Positions 24,292-32,462 of a stretch of DNA of 64,000 nucleotides are shown in pieces. This DNA comes from Promicromonospora sukumoe 327MFSha3.1 (GTDB taxonomy: Bacteria > Actinomycetota > Actinomycetes > Actinomycetales > Cellulomonadaceae): assembly GCF_000385135.1 (NCBI RefSeq), contig NZ_ARQM01000003.1, forward strand, positions 62,001-126,000, read 5' to 3'. A program made the translations under genes and the position numbers. Position 1 is the stretch's first letter, and every line of letters begins with the position of its first letter. Below the pieces are notes generated by a model, which made no database searches, was not told the origin of the DNA, and worked only from the letters and a program-made list of their open reading frames with translations.

Positions 24292-26144
24292 GTGTCGCTC
24301 GCCGGCGTCCACTCGGGCAGGTTCTCGGCGCCGCCGTCCTCCCGCCAGCCGCCGAGCCCGGCCCAGCCGCCGACGGCGGTCTCCGCCGCCAGGTCGCGCG
24401 GGTAGCCCTGCACGCCGGGGCGGGTCTGCCAGGGGTGCGGGCCGGCGAGCGGCCGGTACTCGACGCCGTACGCGTCGAGCCGGGGCAGGTGGTGCCGCTC
24501 CAGGCGCTCCAGGAACTCCTTGGACCGCTCGGAGCCCGGCTCCCGGGCCGCCTGCGGGGACCACGCGACCTCCGCGAACGCGGCCAGCCGCGGGTAGGTC
24601 GCGTAGTCGACCCGCCGTGCGCTGTCGAGGTGCTCGGTCCACACCTGCGCCTGGGCGCCGAGCAGCCGTCCCTGACGGTGGTCGGCCGCGGCCGCACCGC
24701 CGCTGGTCGAGCTTGTCGAGACCTGGGTCTCGACAAGCTCGACCAGCGAAGAGGGCGGCTCGACCAGTCCGGGCGGGAACGGGTCGAAGGAGTAGACGTC
24801 CTCGATCGTGCGCAGGAAGCCGACCGGGATGGGCTCGGCCGGATGGTCGCCCGCGCGGTGGTCGAGGTAGACGACCTGCTCGGGCGCCATCACCACGTCG
24901 TGCCCCGCCGCGAGCGCCGCCGCTCCCTGGGCGTACCCGCGCCAGGAGGTGACGACGACGTCGCGCGGCAGCATGGGCGAGACGGCCTCGTCCCAGACGA
25001 CGGCGCGGCGGCCGGCGGCGGACACGTGCTCGGCGAGCCGGGCGACGAACCAGCCGTGCAGCAGCCCGACGTCGACGGTGCCACCGGCGTCGAACAGCCC
25101 CAGCGCCCGGGCGCGCTCGACGATCTGCGGCGACTCGCGCCAGAGGGTCGGCGGCACCTCGTCGCCGCCGAGGCCGATCCAGGGCGAGTCGAAGACGTCC
25201 AGCACCTCGTCCAGCACGTGCCGGAAGAACGCGAGCGAGCCCTCGGACGGGTCGAGCACGTCCTGGCTGATGCCCCAGGTGGTGCGCACGCCGCTGCGGT
25301 CCTTGCGCGTGCCGAGCTCGGGGTAGGCGGCGACGGCGGCCTCGACGTGGCCGGGCACGTCGATCTCGGGTATCACGGTGATCCCGCGGTCGCGGGTGTA
25401 GGCGACGATCTCGCGCAGGTCGTCCTGCGTGTAGAAGCCGCCGTGGGGTCGGCCGTCGCGGGAGCCGGTGCGCCAGGTGCCGACGGTGGACTCGCGGCGC
25501 CACGCGCCGGTGCGCGTCAGTTCCGGGTAGCGGTCGATCTGCACCCGCCAGCCCTGGTCGTCGGTGAGGTGGAGCTGGAGCACGTTGAGCCGGTGGGCGG
25601 CGGCCAGGTCGACGAACCGCAGCACGTCGTGCTTGGGCAGGAAGTGCCGGGCGACGTCGAGCAGCACCCCGCGCCACTCGAACCGGGGGTGGTCCTCGAC
25701 GCGGACGGCCGGCAGCGCGGGAAGCGTGCCGGCGGTCCGGTAGTCCGCGGGCGCGCGGCGGAACGCCGACGGGCCGGCGAGCTGGCGCAGGGTCTGCGCG
25801 GCGGCGTGGGCACCGGCGAGGTCGGCGGCCTCGACCCGCACCGTGGCGGTTCCCGGCGTCGCTCCGGTGCCCGACGGCGCCTCGCGCACCTCGATCCGGT
25901 AGCCCCCGGCGGGCAGGTCGGCCGCGAGCGCGAGGACGACGTCGGCGGGCCCGTCGGTCACCGGCACCAGGTCGATGCCGTACGCCTCCTCGGTGACCCG
26001 GCGCCACCAGCGCGCGGCGGGGCGCAGGGCGGGGTCGGCCGCGACGCGCGCGCCGTCGGTGAGCAGCACCGAACCGCCCGGCGCCTGCGTCGACGCAGGC
26101 AGGGGAACAAGGCCAGGACCTCCGGGCTGGTGCACGCCGGACAC
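24288..26144 (-). CDS. GH20 beta-N-acetylhexosaminidase
   Basis: A 618-residue exo-hexosaminidase releasing terminal GlcNAc or GalNAc. The N-terminal GH20b domain covers about residues 10-150. The catalytic barrel starts at RFEWRGVLLDVARHF, with HLTDDQGWR, PEIDVPGH and the catalytic pair Asp328-Glu329 in GLGGDEVPP. There is no signal peptide, so action on imported oligosaccharides is likely. Residues about 466-482 are encoded by a perfect 23-bp palindrome and look like an in-frame insertion in a loop of the barrel. The stop overlaps the deacylase start. Confidence 0.93.
   Translation of the reverse strand: MSGVHQPGGPGLVPLPASTQAPGGSVLLTDGARVAADPALRPAARWWRRVTEEAYGIDLVPVTDGPADVVLALAADLPAGGYRIEVREAPSGTGATPGTATVRVEAADLAGAHAAAQTLRQLAGPSAFRRAPADYRTAGTLPALPAVRVEDHPRFEWRGVLLDVARHFLPKHDVLRFVDLAAAHRLNVLQLHLTDDQGWRVQIDRYPELTRTGAWRRESTVGTWRTGSRDGRPHGGFYTQDDLREIVAYTRDRGITVIPEIDVPGHVEAAVAAYPELGTRKDRSGVRTTWGISQDVLDPSEGSLAFFRHVLDEVLDVFDSPWIGLGGDEVPPTLWRESPQIVERARALGLFDAGGTVDVGLLHGWFVARLAEHVSAAGRRAVVWDEAVSPMLPRDVVVTSWRGYAQGAAALAAGHDVVMAPEQVVYLDHRAGDHPAEPIPVGFLRTIEDVYSFDPFPPGLVEPPSSLVELVETQVSTSSTSGGAAAADHRQGRLLGAQAQVWTEHLDSARRVDYATYPRLAAFAEVAWSPQAAREPGSERSKEFLERLERHHLPRLDAYGVEYRPLAGPHPWQTRPGVQGYPRDLAAETAVGGWAGLGGWREDGGAENLPEWTPASDT
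24701..24748. repeat. 23-bp perfect palindrome within the GH20 reading frame
   Basis: Arms 24701-24723 and 24726-24748 match perfectly around 2 nt. Read on the minus strand they give the polar peptide SSLVELVETQVSTSSTS in the hexosaminidase. The core, GGTCTCGACAAGCTCGACC, resembles a dispersed palindrome I recall from other actinobacterial genomes. Its presence inside a coding frame suggests insertion of a mobile palindromic element. Confidence 0.75.
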
Positions 26145-26182
26145 CCTAGCGCGACGCTCCGTTCACCCGCGGCGGGACGCGG

Positions 26183-26238
26183 TGAACGTAGGCTCCGTCG
26201 CTCTCTGCGCCCTCATGAGCCGACCAACCCTACGTTCA
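26183..26238. terminator. Imperfect hairpin downstream of the acyl-CoA synthetase gene
   Basis: Ten-bp arms TGAACGTAGG/CCTACGTTCA (26183-26192, 26229-26238) with an inner GGCTC/GAGCC pair, between the synthetase stop and the hexosaminidase start. It probably terminates the synthetase transcript. A small GTTCACC/GGTGAAC dyad overlaps its left side. Confidence 0.45.
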
Positions 26239-26253
26239 ACGCCCCGGCGAGAG

Positions 26254-28134
26254 TTACTCGCGGCGGAGGATTGGCTTCAGGGCCGTCAGCACCGAGGGGT
26301 CCTCGATCGTCGACGGGACCGTCGGGTGCTCGCCATCGGCGAGCTGGCGCATGGTGCGCCGCAGGATCTTGCCCGAGCGGGTCTTCGGCAGGCCGGCCAC
26401 GATCTCGACGTCCTTGAACGCGGCGACGGGGCCGATCTGGTCGCGGACTGCGGCGACGAGCTCGGCCGCGACGCCCTCGGGGTCCACCCCGGCCTTGAGC
26501 ACCACGAGCCCGCGCGGCACCTGGCCCTTGAGCGCGTCGGCCGCCCCGATGACGGCGCACTCGGCCACGGCGGGATGACCGGCCAGGACCCCCTCGATCG
26601 CCCCGGTCGACAGGCGGTGCCCGGCCACGTTGATGACGTCGTCGGTGCGGCCCATCACGTAGACGTAGCCGTCGGCGTCCACGTAGCCGCCGTCGCCGGA
26701 CAGGTAGTAGCCGTCGAAGGCGGCGAGGTAGGACGAGACGTACCGGGCGTCGTCGCGCCACAGGGTCTGCAGCGTGCCGGGCGGCAGCGGGAGGCGCAGG
26801 GCGAGGCTGCCCTCCTGGTTCGGTCCGGCGACCGAGCCGTCGGGCAGCAGCACCTGCACGTCGAAGCCCGGCACGGGCACCGACGGCGAACCGGGCTTGG
26901 TGGGCATCGGGTCGAGCCCGCGCAGGTTGGCCACGACGGCCCACCCGGTCTCGGTCTGCCACCAGTGGTCGACGACGGGCACGCCGAGGATCCGGCCGGC
27001 CCACTCGTAGGTGCCCGGGTCGAGCCGCTCCCCCGCGAGGAACAGGTGCCGCAGCGAGCTGGTGTCGTGGGCGGCCACGAGGACGCCCTCGGGGTCCTCC
27101 TTCTTGATGGCGCGGATGGCGGTCGGCGCGGTGAACAGCGCCTCGACCCGGTGGTCGGCGACGACGCGCCAGAACGCGCCGGCGTCGGGCGTGCCGACCG
27201 GCTTGCCCTCGTAGAGCACCGTGGTGGCGCCCGCGATCAGCGGCCCGTAGACGATGTAGGAGTGCCCGACCACCCAGCCGACGTCGGACGCCGTCCACCA
27301 CACCTGGCCCGCCTCGATGTCGTAGATGTTCCGCATGGACCAGGCCAGGGCCACGGCGTGCCCGCCGTTGTCGCGCAGGATGCCCTTGGGCTTCCCCGTG
27401 GTGCCCGACGTGTAGAGGATGTAGAGCGGGTCGGTGGCCGCGACCTCGGCGCACGGAGCCGGGTTGGTGCGTCCGGCGTGCATCGCGGTGGCCCAGTCCA
27501 GGTCGCGCCCGTCGACGAGGGTCGCCTCGGCCTGCGGCCGCTGCAGCACCACGCACGACGCGGGCTCGTGGTCGGCCAGCTCCAGCGCCCGGTCCAGCAG
27601 CGGCTTGTACTCCACGACGCGGCTCGGCTCGATGCCGCACGAGGCGGACACGACGACCCGGGGCTGGGCGTCGTCGATCCGCACGGCCAGCTCGTTCGCC
27701 GCGAACCCGCCGAACACCACGGAGTGCACCGCGCCCAGACGCGCGCAGGCCAGCATCGCGACGACCGCCTCGGGCACCATCGGCATGTAGATCACCACGC
27801 GGTCGCCCTGCTCGACGCCGAGGTCGCGCAGGGCGCCGGCGAACGCCGCGACGTCCTGCAGCAGGGTGGCGTAGGTGAACGACTGGGTGGTGCCGGTGAC
27901 CGGGCTGTCGTAGATCAGCGCGGTCTGGTCGCCGCGGCCCGCGATCACGTGCCGGTCGAGCGCGTTGTAGCAGGTGTTCAGACGGCCGTCGGGGAACCAG
28001 CGGTAGAACGGCGGGCTGTCGGCGTCGGGCACCCGGGTGGGCTTGTGGAACCACGAGACGAGAGCCGCCTGCTCGCCCCAGAAGCCCTCGGGGTCGCTGA
28101 TGCTGCGCCGGTAGACGTCCGCGTAGTCGGCCAT
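26254..28134 (-). CDS. Acetyl-/propionyl-CoA synthetase (PrpE-like)
   Basis: A 626-residue ANL-superfamily acyl-CoA synthetase. The phosphate-loop YTSGTTGKPKG, the aromatic VDHWWQTETG motif (the Trp restricting the acyl pocket to C2-C3) and the LSGDGGYVDADGYVYVMGRTDDVINVAGHRLST hinge region are intact. The C-terminal LPKTRSGKILRR contains the catalytic, acetylation-regulated lysine. Length and N-terminus (YRRSISDPEGFW) suit PrpE better than Acs. A GGAAGGG site precedes the ATG. It is divergent from the SRPBCC gene. Confidence 0.9.
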   Translation of the reverse strand: MADYADVYRRSISDPEGFWGEQAALVSWFHKPTRVPDADSPPFYRWFPDGRLNTCYNALDRHVIAGRGDQTALIYDSPVTGTTQSFTYATLLQDVAAFAGALRDLGVEQGDRVVIYMPMVPEAVVAMLACARLGAVHSVVFGGFAANELAVRIDDAQPRVVVSASCGIEPSRVVEYKPLLDRALELADHEPASCVVLQRPQAEATLVDGRDLDWATAMHAGRTNPAPCAEVAATDPLYILYTSGTTGKPKGILRDNGGHAVALAWSMRNIYDIEAGQVWWTASDVGWVVGHSYIVYGPLIAGATTVLYEGKPVGTPDAGAFWRVVADHRVEALFTAPTAIRAIKKEDPEGVLVAAHDTSSLRHLFLAGERLDPGTYEWAGRILGVPVVDHWWQTETGWAVVANLRGLDPMPTKPGSPSVPVPGFDVQVLLPDGSVAGPNQEGSLALRLPLPPGTLQTLWRDDARYVSSYLAAFDGYYLSGDGGYVDADGYVYVMGRTDDVINVAGHRLSTGAIEGVLAGHPAVAECAVIGAADALKGQVPRGLVVLKAGVDPEGVAAELVAAVRDQIGPVAAFKDVEIVAGLPKTRSGKILRRTMRQLADGEHPTVPSTIEDPSVLTALKPILRRE

Positions 28135-28282
28135 GTGGTGCCCTTCCGCTCCGGCTCACGGACCCCGGTGCCCGCGCCGCTGCCAGTCTGCCACGGAGCC
28201 GTCCGCGCGGTCCGGGACGAATCCCGATCGCGTCGGGACGTTCGGCCCTGGGGGCCCGACGGCGGCCGTGGTGTGGTGGGAC

Positions 28283-28975
28283 ATGGCCGGGAGTCGAGGG
28301 ACCTGGGTCGCGGGCACCGTCCTCGCGGCGGCGGTCGCGGGCGCCGTCACCACCCGGGCCCGGCTGCGGAACTGGGGCGCGACGCCGGAGGAGGTGGCCG
28401 GCCCCCTGCCCGGCGACGAGTACCTGACGGCGGACTCCAGCTCCACGCGGGCCATCGCCGTCACCGCTCCGAGCTCCGACGTCTGGCCGTGGCTGGTCCA
28501 GCTCGGCCAGGACCGCGGCGGCTGGTACAGCTACGACTGGCTCGAGGACCTGTTCGGCCTGGACATCCACAGCGCCGACGAGGTGCACCCCGAGTGGCAG
28601 CACCTGACCGTGGGCAGCCCCGTGCGAGCGACGCCACCGGGCGCGATGGGCATGCCCGACGGCTACGCCTTCCGCGTCGCGCTGGTCGACCCGCCGCATG
28701 CGCTGGTGCTGCGCCAGCGTCCGCCCGAGCACCCGTGGAACGCGACCTGGGCGTTCGTGCTGGCCGACGACGGACCCGACCGCTGCTGGCTGCTGGTCCG
28801 CAGCCGCTCGACGCGCTCCCCCGGGCTCGCAGGACGCCTGTCCTGGCTGGTCGGCGAGCTGATGGACCCGGTCACGCTGCTGATGACGCGGCGGATGCTG
28901 CTCGGCATCCGGGAGCGCGCCGAGCGGGCGCACGCGCGCGGGCTGCCGTCGTCGATGACGCGGCGCCGGGTCTGA
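28283..28975 (+). CDS. SRPBCC-like protein with N-terminal membrane segment
   Basis: A 230-residue protein of uncertain function. A short hydrophobic segment (GTWVAGTVLAAAVAGAV, residues 6-22) may anchor it. The remainder (AIAVTAPSSDVWPWLVQLGQDRGGWYSYDWLEDLFGLD... and a later FVLADDGPDRCWLLVRSR strand pair) looks like a START/SRPBCC fold that binds a hydrophobic ligand. I chose the ATG at 28283 because it begins just before the membrane segment. There is no clear Shine-Dalgarno site. The stop codon lies inside a 15-bp tandem repeat. Confidence 0.65.
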   Translation: MAGSRGTWVAGTVLAAAVAGAVTTRARLRNWGATPEEVAGPLPGDEYLTADSSSTRAIAVTAPSSDVWPWLVQLGQDRGGWYSYDWLEDLFGLDIHSADEVHPEWQHLTVGSPVRATPPGAMGMPDGYAFRVALVDPPHALVLRQRPPEHPWNATWAFVLADDGPDRCWLLVRSRSTRSPGLAGRLSWLVGELMDPVTLLMTRRMLLGIRERAERAHARGLPSSMTRRRV

Positions 28976-29015
28976 CGGCGCAGGGTCTGACGGCGCAGCA
29001 TCTGACGGCGCGGGC
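28971..29015. repeat. Three-copy 15-bp tandem repeat over the SRPBCC stop codon
   Basis: Units TCTGACGGCGCAGGG, TCTGACGGCGCAGCA and TCTGACGGCGCGGGC lie head to tail. The first unit contains the stop codon of the SRPBCC gene, so each unit brings an in-frame TGA. Confidence 0.75.
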
Positions 29016-29071
29016 TGTCAGCGGCGGCGGACCCGACGACGTCGTCGGGGGAAGACAGCCGGACAAGACAA

Positions 29072-29104
29072 AGGAGTCCCCGCCTCGACGAGGCGGGGAC
29101 TCCT
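29072..29104 (-). terminator. Intrinsic terminator of tmRNA gene
   Basis: Perfect 14-bp arms (29072-29085, 29091-29104) with a 5-nt loop, followed on the minus strand by TTTGTCTTGT. It lies 6 nt beyond the mature tmRNA 3' end and is the best canonical Rho-independent terminator in the window. Confidence 0.85.
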
Positions 29105-29110
29105 GATCCG

Positions 29111-29476
29111 TGGAGCTGCCGGGAATCGAACCCGGGTCCGGTATCGGTTTTCGAGGACTTCTCCGGGCGCAGTCTGCTATGGATTTTCTCGGCCCCCGCG
29201 CTCGCGCAGACACGTTCGCGGACAGGCCCAGCCATCTAAGTGTTCCCGTAGCCCCGATGACGAGAGCTACGAGCAGAGGCTTCCTAGATGACGCCGGCTA
29301 CTGGGACGGAAGCGTCTCCCAGGCCGACGGAGTTCGGGCTCGCTCAGGCGGCGAGGGCGAACTCGTTGCGCGAGTTATCGGCAACTATTGGTTTACAGGC
29401 ATCGTTTACGAGATAAGCCTGCATCCTCGGCCCGCTTCTCCTCGAAGCACGACCACCGTCGAAACCGATCAGCCCC
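29111..29476 (-). ncRNA. ssrA: Transfer-messenger RNA (tmRNA)
   Basis: Rescues stalled ribosomes together with SmpB. On the minus strand the 5' end GGGGCTG pairs with 3' CAGCTCC to form the acceptor stem, with one G-U pair. The T-arm GGGTTCGATTCCC is canonical. CCA is not encoded beyond the discriminator A. The resume frame at 29382-29344 gives the degradation tag ADNSRNEFALAA followed by TGA. The 366-nt length is normal. A TAGGCT at about 29529-29534 is a candidate -10 for a precursor with a leader of roughly 50 nt. smpB lies immediately upstream. Confidence 0.95.
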
Positions 29477-29547
29477 TATGGATTTTTCAACGTGCCCCGC
29501 GCGAGCTACGCCCGTGCGGAACGCTTCCAGCCTAGTTGATCAACACG

Positions 29548-29575
29548 CTGTTGGGGAACGTTATTTCCGCAACAG
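29548..29575. terminator. Hairpin between smpB and ssrA
   Basis: Arms CTGTTGGGGAA (29548-29558) and TTCCGCAACAG (29565-29575) pair with one mismatch around a 6-nt loop. It could attenuate read-through from smpB into ssrA. No U tract follows, so confidence is moderate. Confidence 0.4.
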
Positions 29576-29605
29576 TGCGTCGAGCCCTGCGAGCTCGGGC
29601 TCATG

Positions 29606-30088
29606 TCACCCGAGCATCTCCTTGTGCCGGATCGCCCGCTGCGCCTCGCGCATGTCCTGCTGCTCGCGCAGCGTCTGGCGCTTGTCGTACTCCTTCTTGC
29701 CTCGCGCGAGCGCGATCTCGACCTTGGCGCGGCCGTCCAGGAAGTACAGCGACAGCGGGATGAGGGTGTGCCCCTTCTCCCGGGACTTCGACTCCAGGCG
29801 CGCGATCTCCTCGCGGTGCAGCAGCAGCTTGCGCCGGCGCCGCGGCGCGTGGTTGTTCCACGTGCCCTGGAAGTAGGCGGGGATGTGCACGTTCTCGAGC
29901 CACGCCTCGCCGCGGTCGATGGCGGCGTAGCCGTCGGTCAGGGACGCGCGCCCCATGCGCAGCGCCTTGACCTCGGTTCCCGAGAGCACCAGTCCGGCCT
30001 CGAAGACGTCCTCGATCACGTAGTCATGACGGGCCTTCTTGTTGTTCGCCACGATCTTGCGCGGATCGTCGACCTTCTTCTTGGCCAT
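29606..30088 (-). CDS. smpB: SsrA-binding protein SmpB
   Basis: A 160-residue tmRNA partner needed for trans-translation. [30 protein letters not shown] (residues 15-44) is the signature. The OB-fold core and the basic C-terminal tail ([27 protein letters not shown]), which mimics a codon-anticodon contact, are intact. GGAGG precedes the ATG. It sits between the M23 hydrolase gene and ssrA, the usual actinobacterial ftsE-ftsX-hydrolase-smpB-ssrA order. Confidence 0.97.
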   Translation of the reverse strand: MAKKKVDDPRKIVANNKKARHDYVIEDVFEAGLVLSGTEVKALRMGRASLTDGYAAIDRGEAWLENVHIPAYFQGTWNNHAPRRRRKLLLHREEIARLESKSREKGHTLIPLSLYFLDGRAKVEIALARGKKEYDKRQTLREQQDMREAQRAIRHKEMLG

Positions 30089-30178
30089 GGTCTCCCTCCG
30101 GGTTCTGCGGGCGCGTGCTACCCCCAGCGGGCGGCGCGACGCCCCAGTTTACGCGCCCGGCCGGTCGGGACCAGGCTT

Positions 30179-31549
30179 TTACAGCCAGGTCATCGGGTCC
30201 ACGGTCGAGCCGTTGATGTACAGCTCGAAGTGCAGGTGGCACGCCGTCGACGTGCCCGTGGTGCCCGAGTAGCCGATGAGCTGACCGCGCGAGACGCGCT
30301 GCCCCGCCGAGACGGCGAACGACGTGAGGTGGTTCGAGCTCGACATCACGCTCTTGCCGCTCGACGTGTAGCCGTGGTCGATCAGCACCTGGTTGCCCAG
30401 GCCGGCCAGGGTGCGCGCGTACAGCACCGTGCCGTCCGCGGCGGCCAGGATCGGGGTGCCGCAGTACGCCCGGAAGTCGGTGCCGGCGTGCAGGCGGGAG
30501 TAGTTCAGCACCGGGTGGAACCGCATGCCGTACGACGAGGTGATGAAGGGGTTCGCCGTCGGGTAGCTGAGGAACGACATGGTCCCGGACGAGCCCTTGC
30601 TGCCCCCGCCCCCGGACGAGCCGCCGCCACCGGAGGAACCGCCCGAGGAGCCCTGCTCGGCCTGCCGCTCGGCGAGACGCTTGTCCCGCGCCTTCTGGTC
30701 GCGGATGATCGACTTCAGGTCCGACTCGATGGAGCTGAGCTCCTGCTCGTTGGACTGCATGTTCGCGAGGGCGGCGTCCTTGCGCTTCTCGATGCGTGCC
30801 TTGAGCCGCTCCTGCTCGCGGATCAGGCGCTCGATCTCGGCCTTGCGCTCGACCGCGGCCTGCTTGGCCTGCTCCTTGGACCGCACGTTCTCGTCCGCGA
30901 GGCGCTTGAGCTCGGTGACCACCTCGCGGATCGCCGTCAGGCGCGCCTGGAGGTTGCGGGCGGTCGCCTCGGCGTCCTGCAGCTCGGCGAGCGTGCGCGC
31001 CCGGATCCGGGCGGCCGACGACGACACCGAGTACCCGTCGATGAACTCCTCGGTGCTCTGGGCGCCGGTCACCAGGCCGATGGTCGAGGTGCTGCCGGCG
31101 CCGCGGAACTCCTCGCGGGCCATCTGCGCGATGTCGTCGCGGGCGCCGTCGACCTTGCCCGAGCCGTCCTGGAGCTGCTGGGTGACCTGGGCCTCCTCGA
31201 GCTGTGCGTCCGCGAGACGCTGAGCGAGGATCGCCGCCTCCCGCTCGGCGCGCTGCAGCTCGGCCTCGGCCACCGCGAGCTCGGCCTCCGCGACCGGCAG
31301 CCGGCCCTCGACCTGGTCCAGCTCCAGCACGGCGTCCGCCAGCTTGGTGTCCGTGTGCTCCAGCTCGGCCTCGAGGCTCTCGCGCTCCTTCTCCTTGGCC
31401 GCCTGCTGGCGCTCCGCGGCGGCGCGGCGGTCGTCGAGGTCGTCGGCCTGCACGGCGGAGGTGCCGCCGAGCAGCAGCACGACCGCGAGCGCCGCGGCGA
31501 CGGCGCCGCGGCCGGGGACCCTGGAGCGGGGGTTTCGGGGAGTGGACAT
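30179..31549 (-). CDS. M23 metallopeptidase with coiled coil, EnvC-like partner of FtsEX
   Basis: A 456-residue exported cell-wall hydrolase. A signal peptide (about residues 1-35, cleaving near SAVQA) is followed by two long coiled-coil stretches (about 40-120 and 190-290), then a Gly/Ser linker and a C-terminal LytM/M23 domain. The zinc ligands are visible as HAGTDF (HxxxD) and HLHFEL (HxH). The architecture matches EnvC/PcsB-type proteins that FtsEX activates. Its ATG overlaps the ftsX stop (TGATG). With complete ligands it is probably catalytically active, unlike EnvC. Confidence 0.9.
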   Translation of the reverse strand: MSTPRNPRSRVPGRGAVAAALAVVLLLGGTSAVQADDLDDRRAAAERQQAAKEKERESLEAELEHTDTKLADAVLELDQVEGRLPVAEAELAVAEAELQRAEREAAILAQRLADAQLEEAQVTQQLQDGSGKVDGARDDIAQMAREEFRGAGSTSTIGLVTGAQSTEEFIDGYSVSSSAARIRARTLAELQDAEATARNLQARLTAIREVVTELKRLADENVRSKEQAKQAAVERKAEIERLIREQERLKARIEKRKDAALANMQSNEQELSSIESDLKSIIRDQKARDKRLAERQAEQGSSGGSSGGGGSSGGGGSKGSSGTMSFLSYPTANPFITSSYGMRFHPVLNYSRLHAGTDFRAYCGTPILAAADGTVLYARTLAGLGNQVLIDHGYTSSGKSVMSSSNHLTSFAVSAGQRVSRGQLIGYSGTTGTSTACHLHFELYINGSTVDPMTWL

Positions 31550-32460
31550 CAGATCCTCGTGTACCGGTTCAGGGTGAAGAAGGACGAGAGCGCGGCCAGG
31601 GCGACCGCCATGATGACGAGCAGCGGCGCGACGCGGAAGACGTCGACCTCGGAGACGTAGGCGACCCAGTCGACCGACCGTTCGAGCCAGTCGCTGACCA
31701 TGAACCGCACCGCGAGCCAGAGCCCGCCGCCGGCGAGCAGCGAGCCCAGCACGGCCGCCAGGGCGCCCTCCAGGAGGAAGGGGAGCTGGATGAACAGGTT
31801 GGACGCGCCGACCAGGCGCATGATCTCGGTCTCCTTGCGCCGGGAGACGGCGCTGAGCCGGATGGTGGTGGTGATCAGCAGGACGGCGGCCAGGAGCATG
31901 ACGCCGGCCAGCCCGGCCGCGAGCAGGGTGGCCACGTTGAGCGTGCGGAACAGCGGCTCGAAGACGGCCCGCTGGTCCTCGACGATCTCCACGCCGTCGC
32001 GCCCGGAGAGCACGTCGCTGACGACGGCGAACTGCTCGGCGTCGGTCAGCTTGAGGCGCAGCGAGGCCTGCATGTCGTCGGCGGTGAGCTGCGTGCCCTG
32101 GTAGCCGTCGGGGTAGCGCTCGCTGAAGGCCTCGAAGGCCTGCTGCTTGGACTCGAAGTAGACCTTGCTGACCTGGCTCGACAGCTCGGTGTCGATGACC
32201 TGGCGTACGGAGTCGATCTGGTCCTCGGTGGCCTCGCCCGTGGCGCACGTGGGCGACACCGAGCCCTCGGGGCAGAGGAAGACGGAGACCTCGACGAGGT
32301 CGTACCAGTCGTCCTTGAGCTTGCCGATCTGGGCCTGCAGCAGGGCGGCGGCGCCGACGAACGTCAGCGACACGAACGTCACGAGCACCACGGCCACGAC
32401 CATGGTGGTGTTCCGGCGCAGGCCGCTGAAGACCTCGCCGAGCACGAACTGGAAGCGCAC
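31549..32460 (-). CDS. ftsX: Cell division protein FtsX
   Basis: A 303-residue membrane subunit of the FtsEX complex. The N-terminal RFQFVLGEVFSGLRRNTTM lead, a first membrane segment (about 20-42), a large extracytoplasmic loop (about 43-180) that would contact the hydrolase, and three further C-terminal membrane segments fit the family. It transmits FtsE ATP hydrolysis to the cell-wall hydrolase encoded next. The gap to ftsE is 2 nt. Confidence 0.95.
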   Translation of the reverse strand: MRFQFVLGEVFSGLRRNTTMVVAVVLVTFVSLTFVGAAALLQAQIGKLKDDWYDLVEVSVFLCPEGSVSPTCATGEATEDQIDSVRQVIDTELSSQVSKVYFESKQQAFEAFSERYPDGYQGTQLTADDMQASLRLKLTDAEQFAVVSDVLSGRDGVEIVEDQRAVFEPLFRTLNVATLLAAGLAGVMLLAAVLLITTTIRLSAVSRRKETEIMRLVGASNLFIQLPFLLEGALAAVLGSLLAGGGLWLAVRFMVSDWLERSVDWVAYVSEVDVFRVAPLLVIMAVALAALSSFFTLNRYTRI

Positions 32461-32462
32461 GG

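Noticed and set aside
29111-29145. A tRNA gene, from the T-arm sequence
   Set aside because: The T-arm belongs to the tRNA-like end of tmRNA. The pairing 5' end lies 366 nt away and a tag reading frame lies between.
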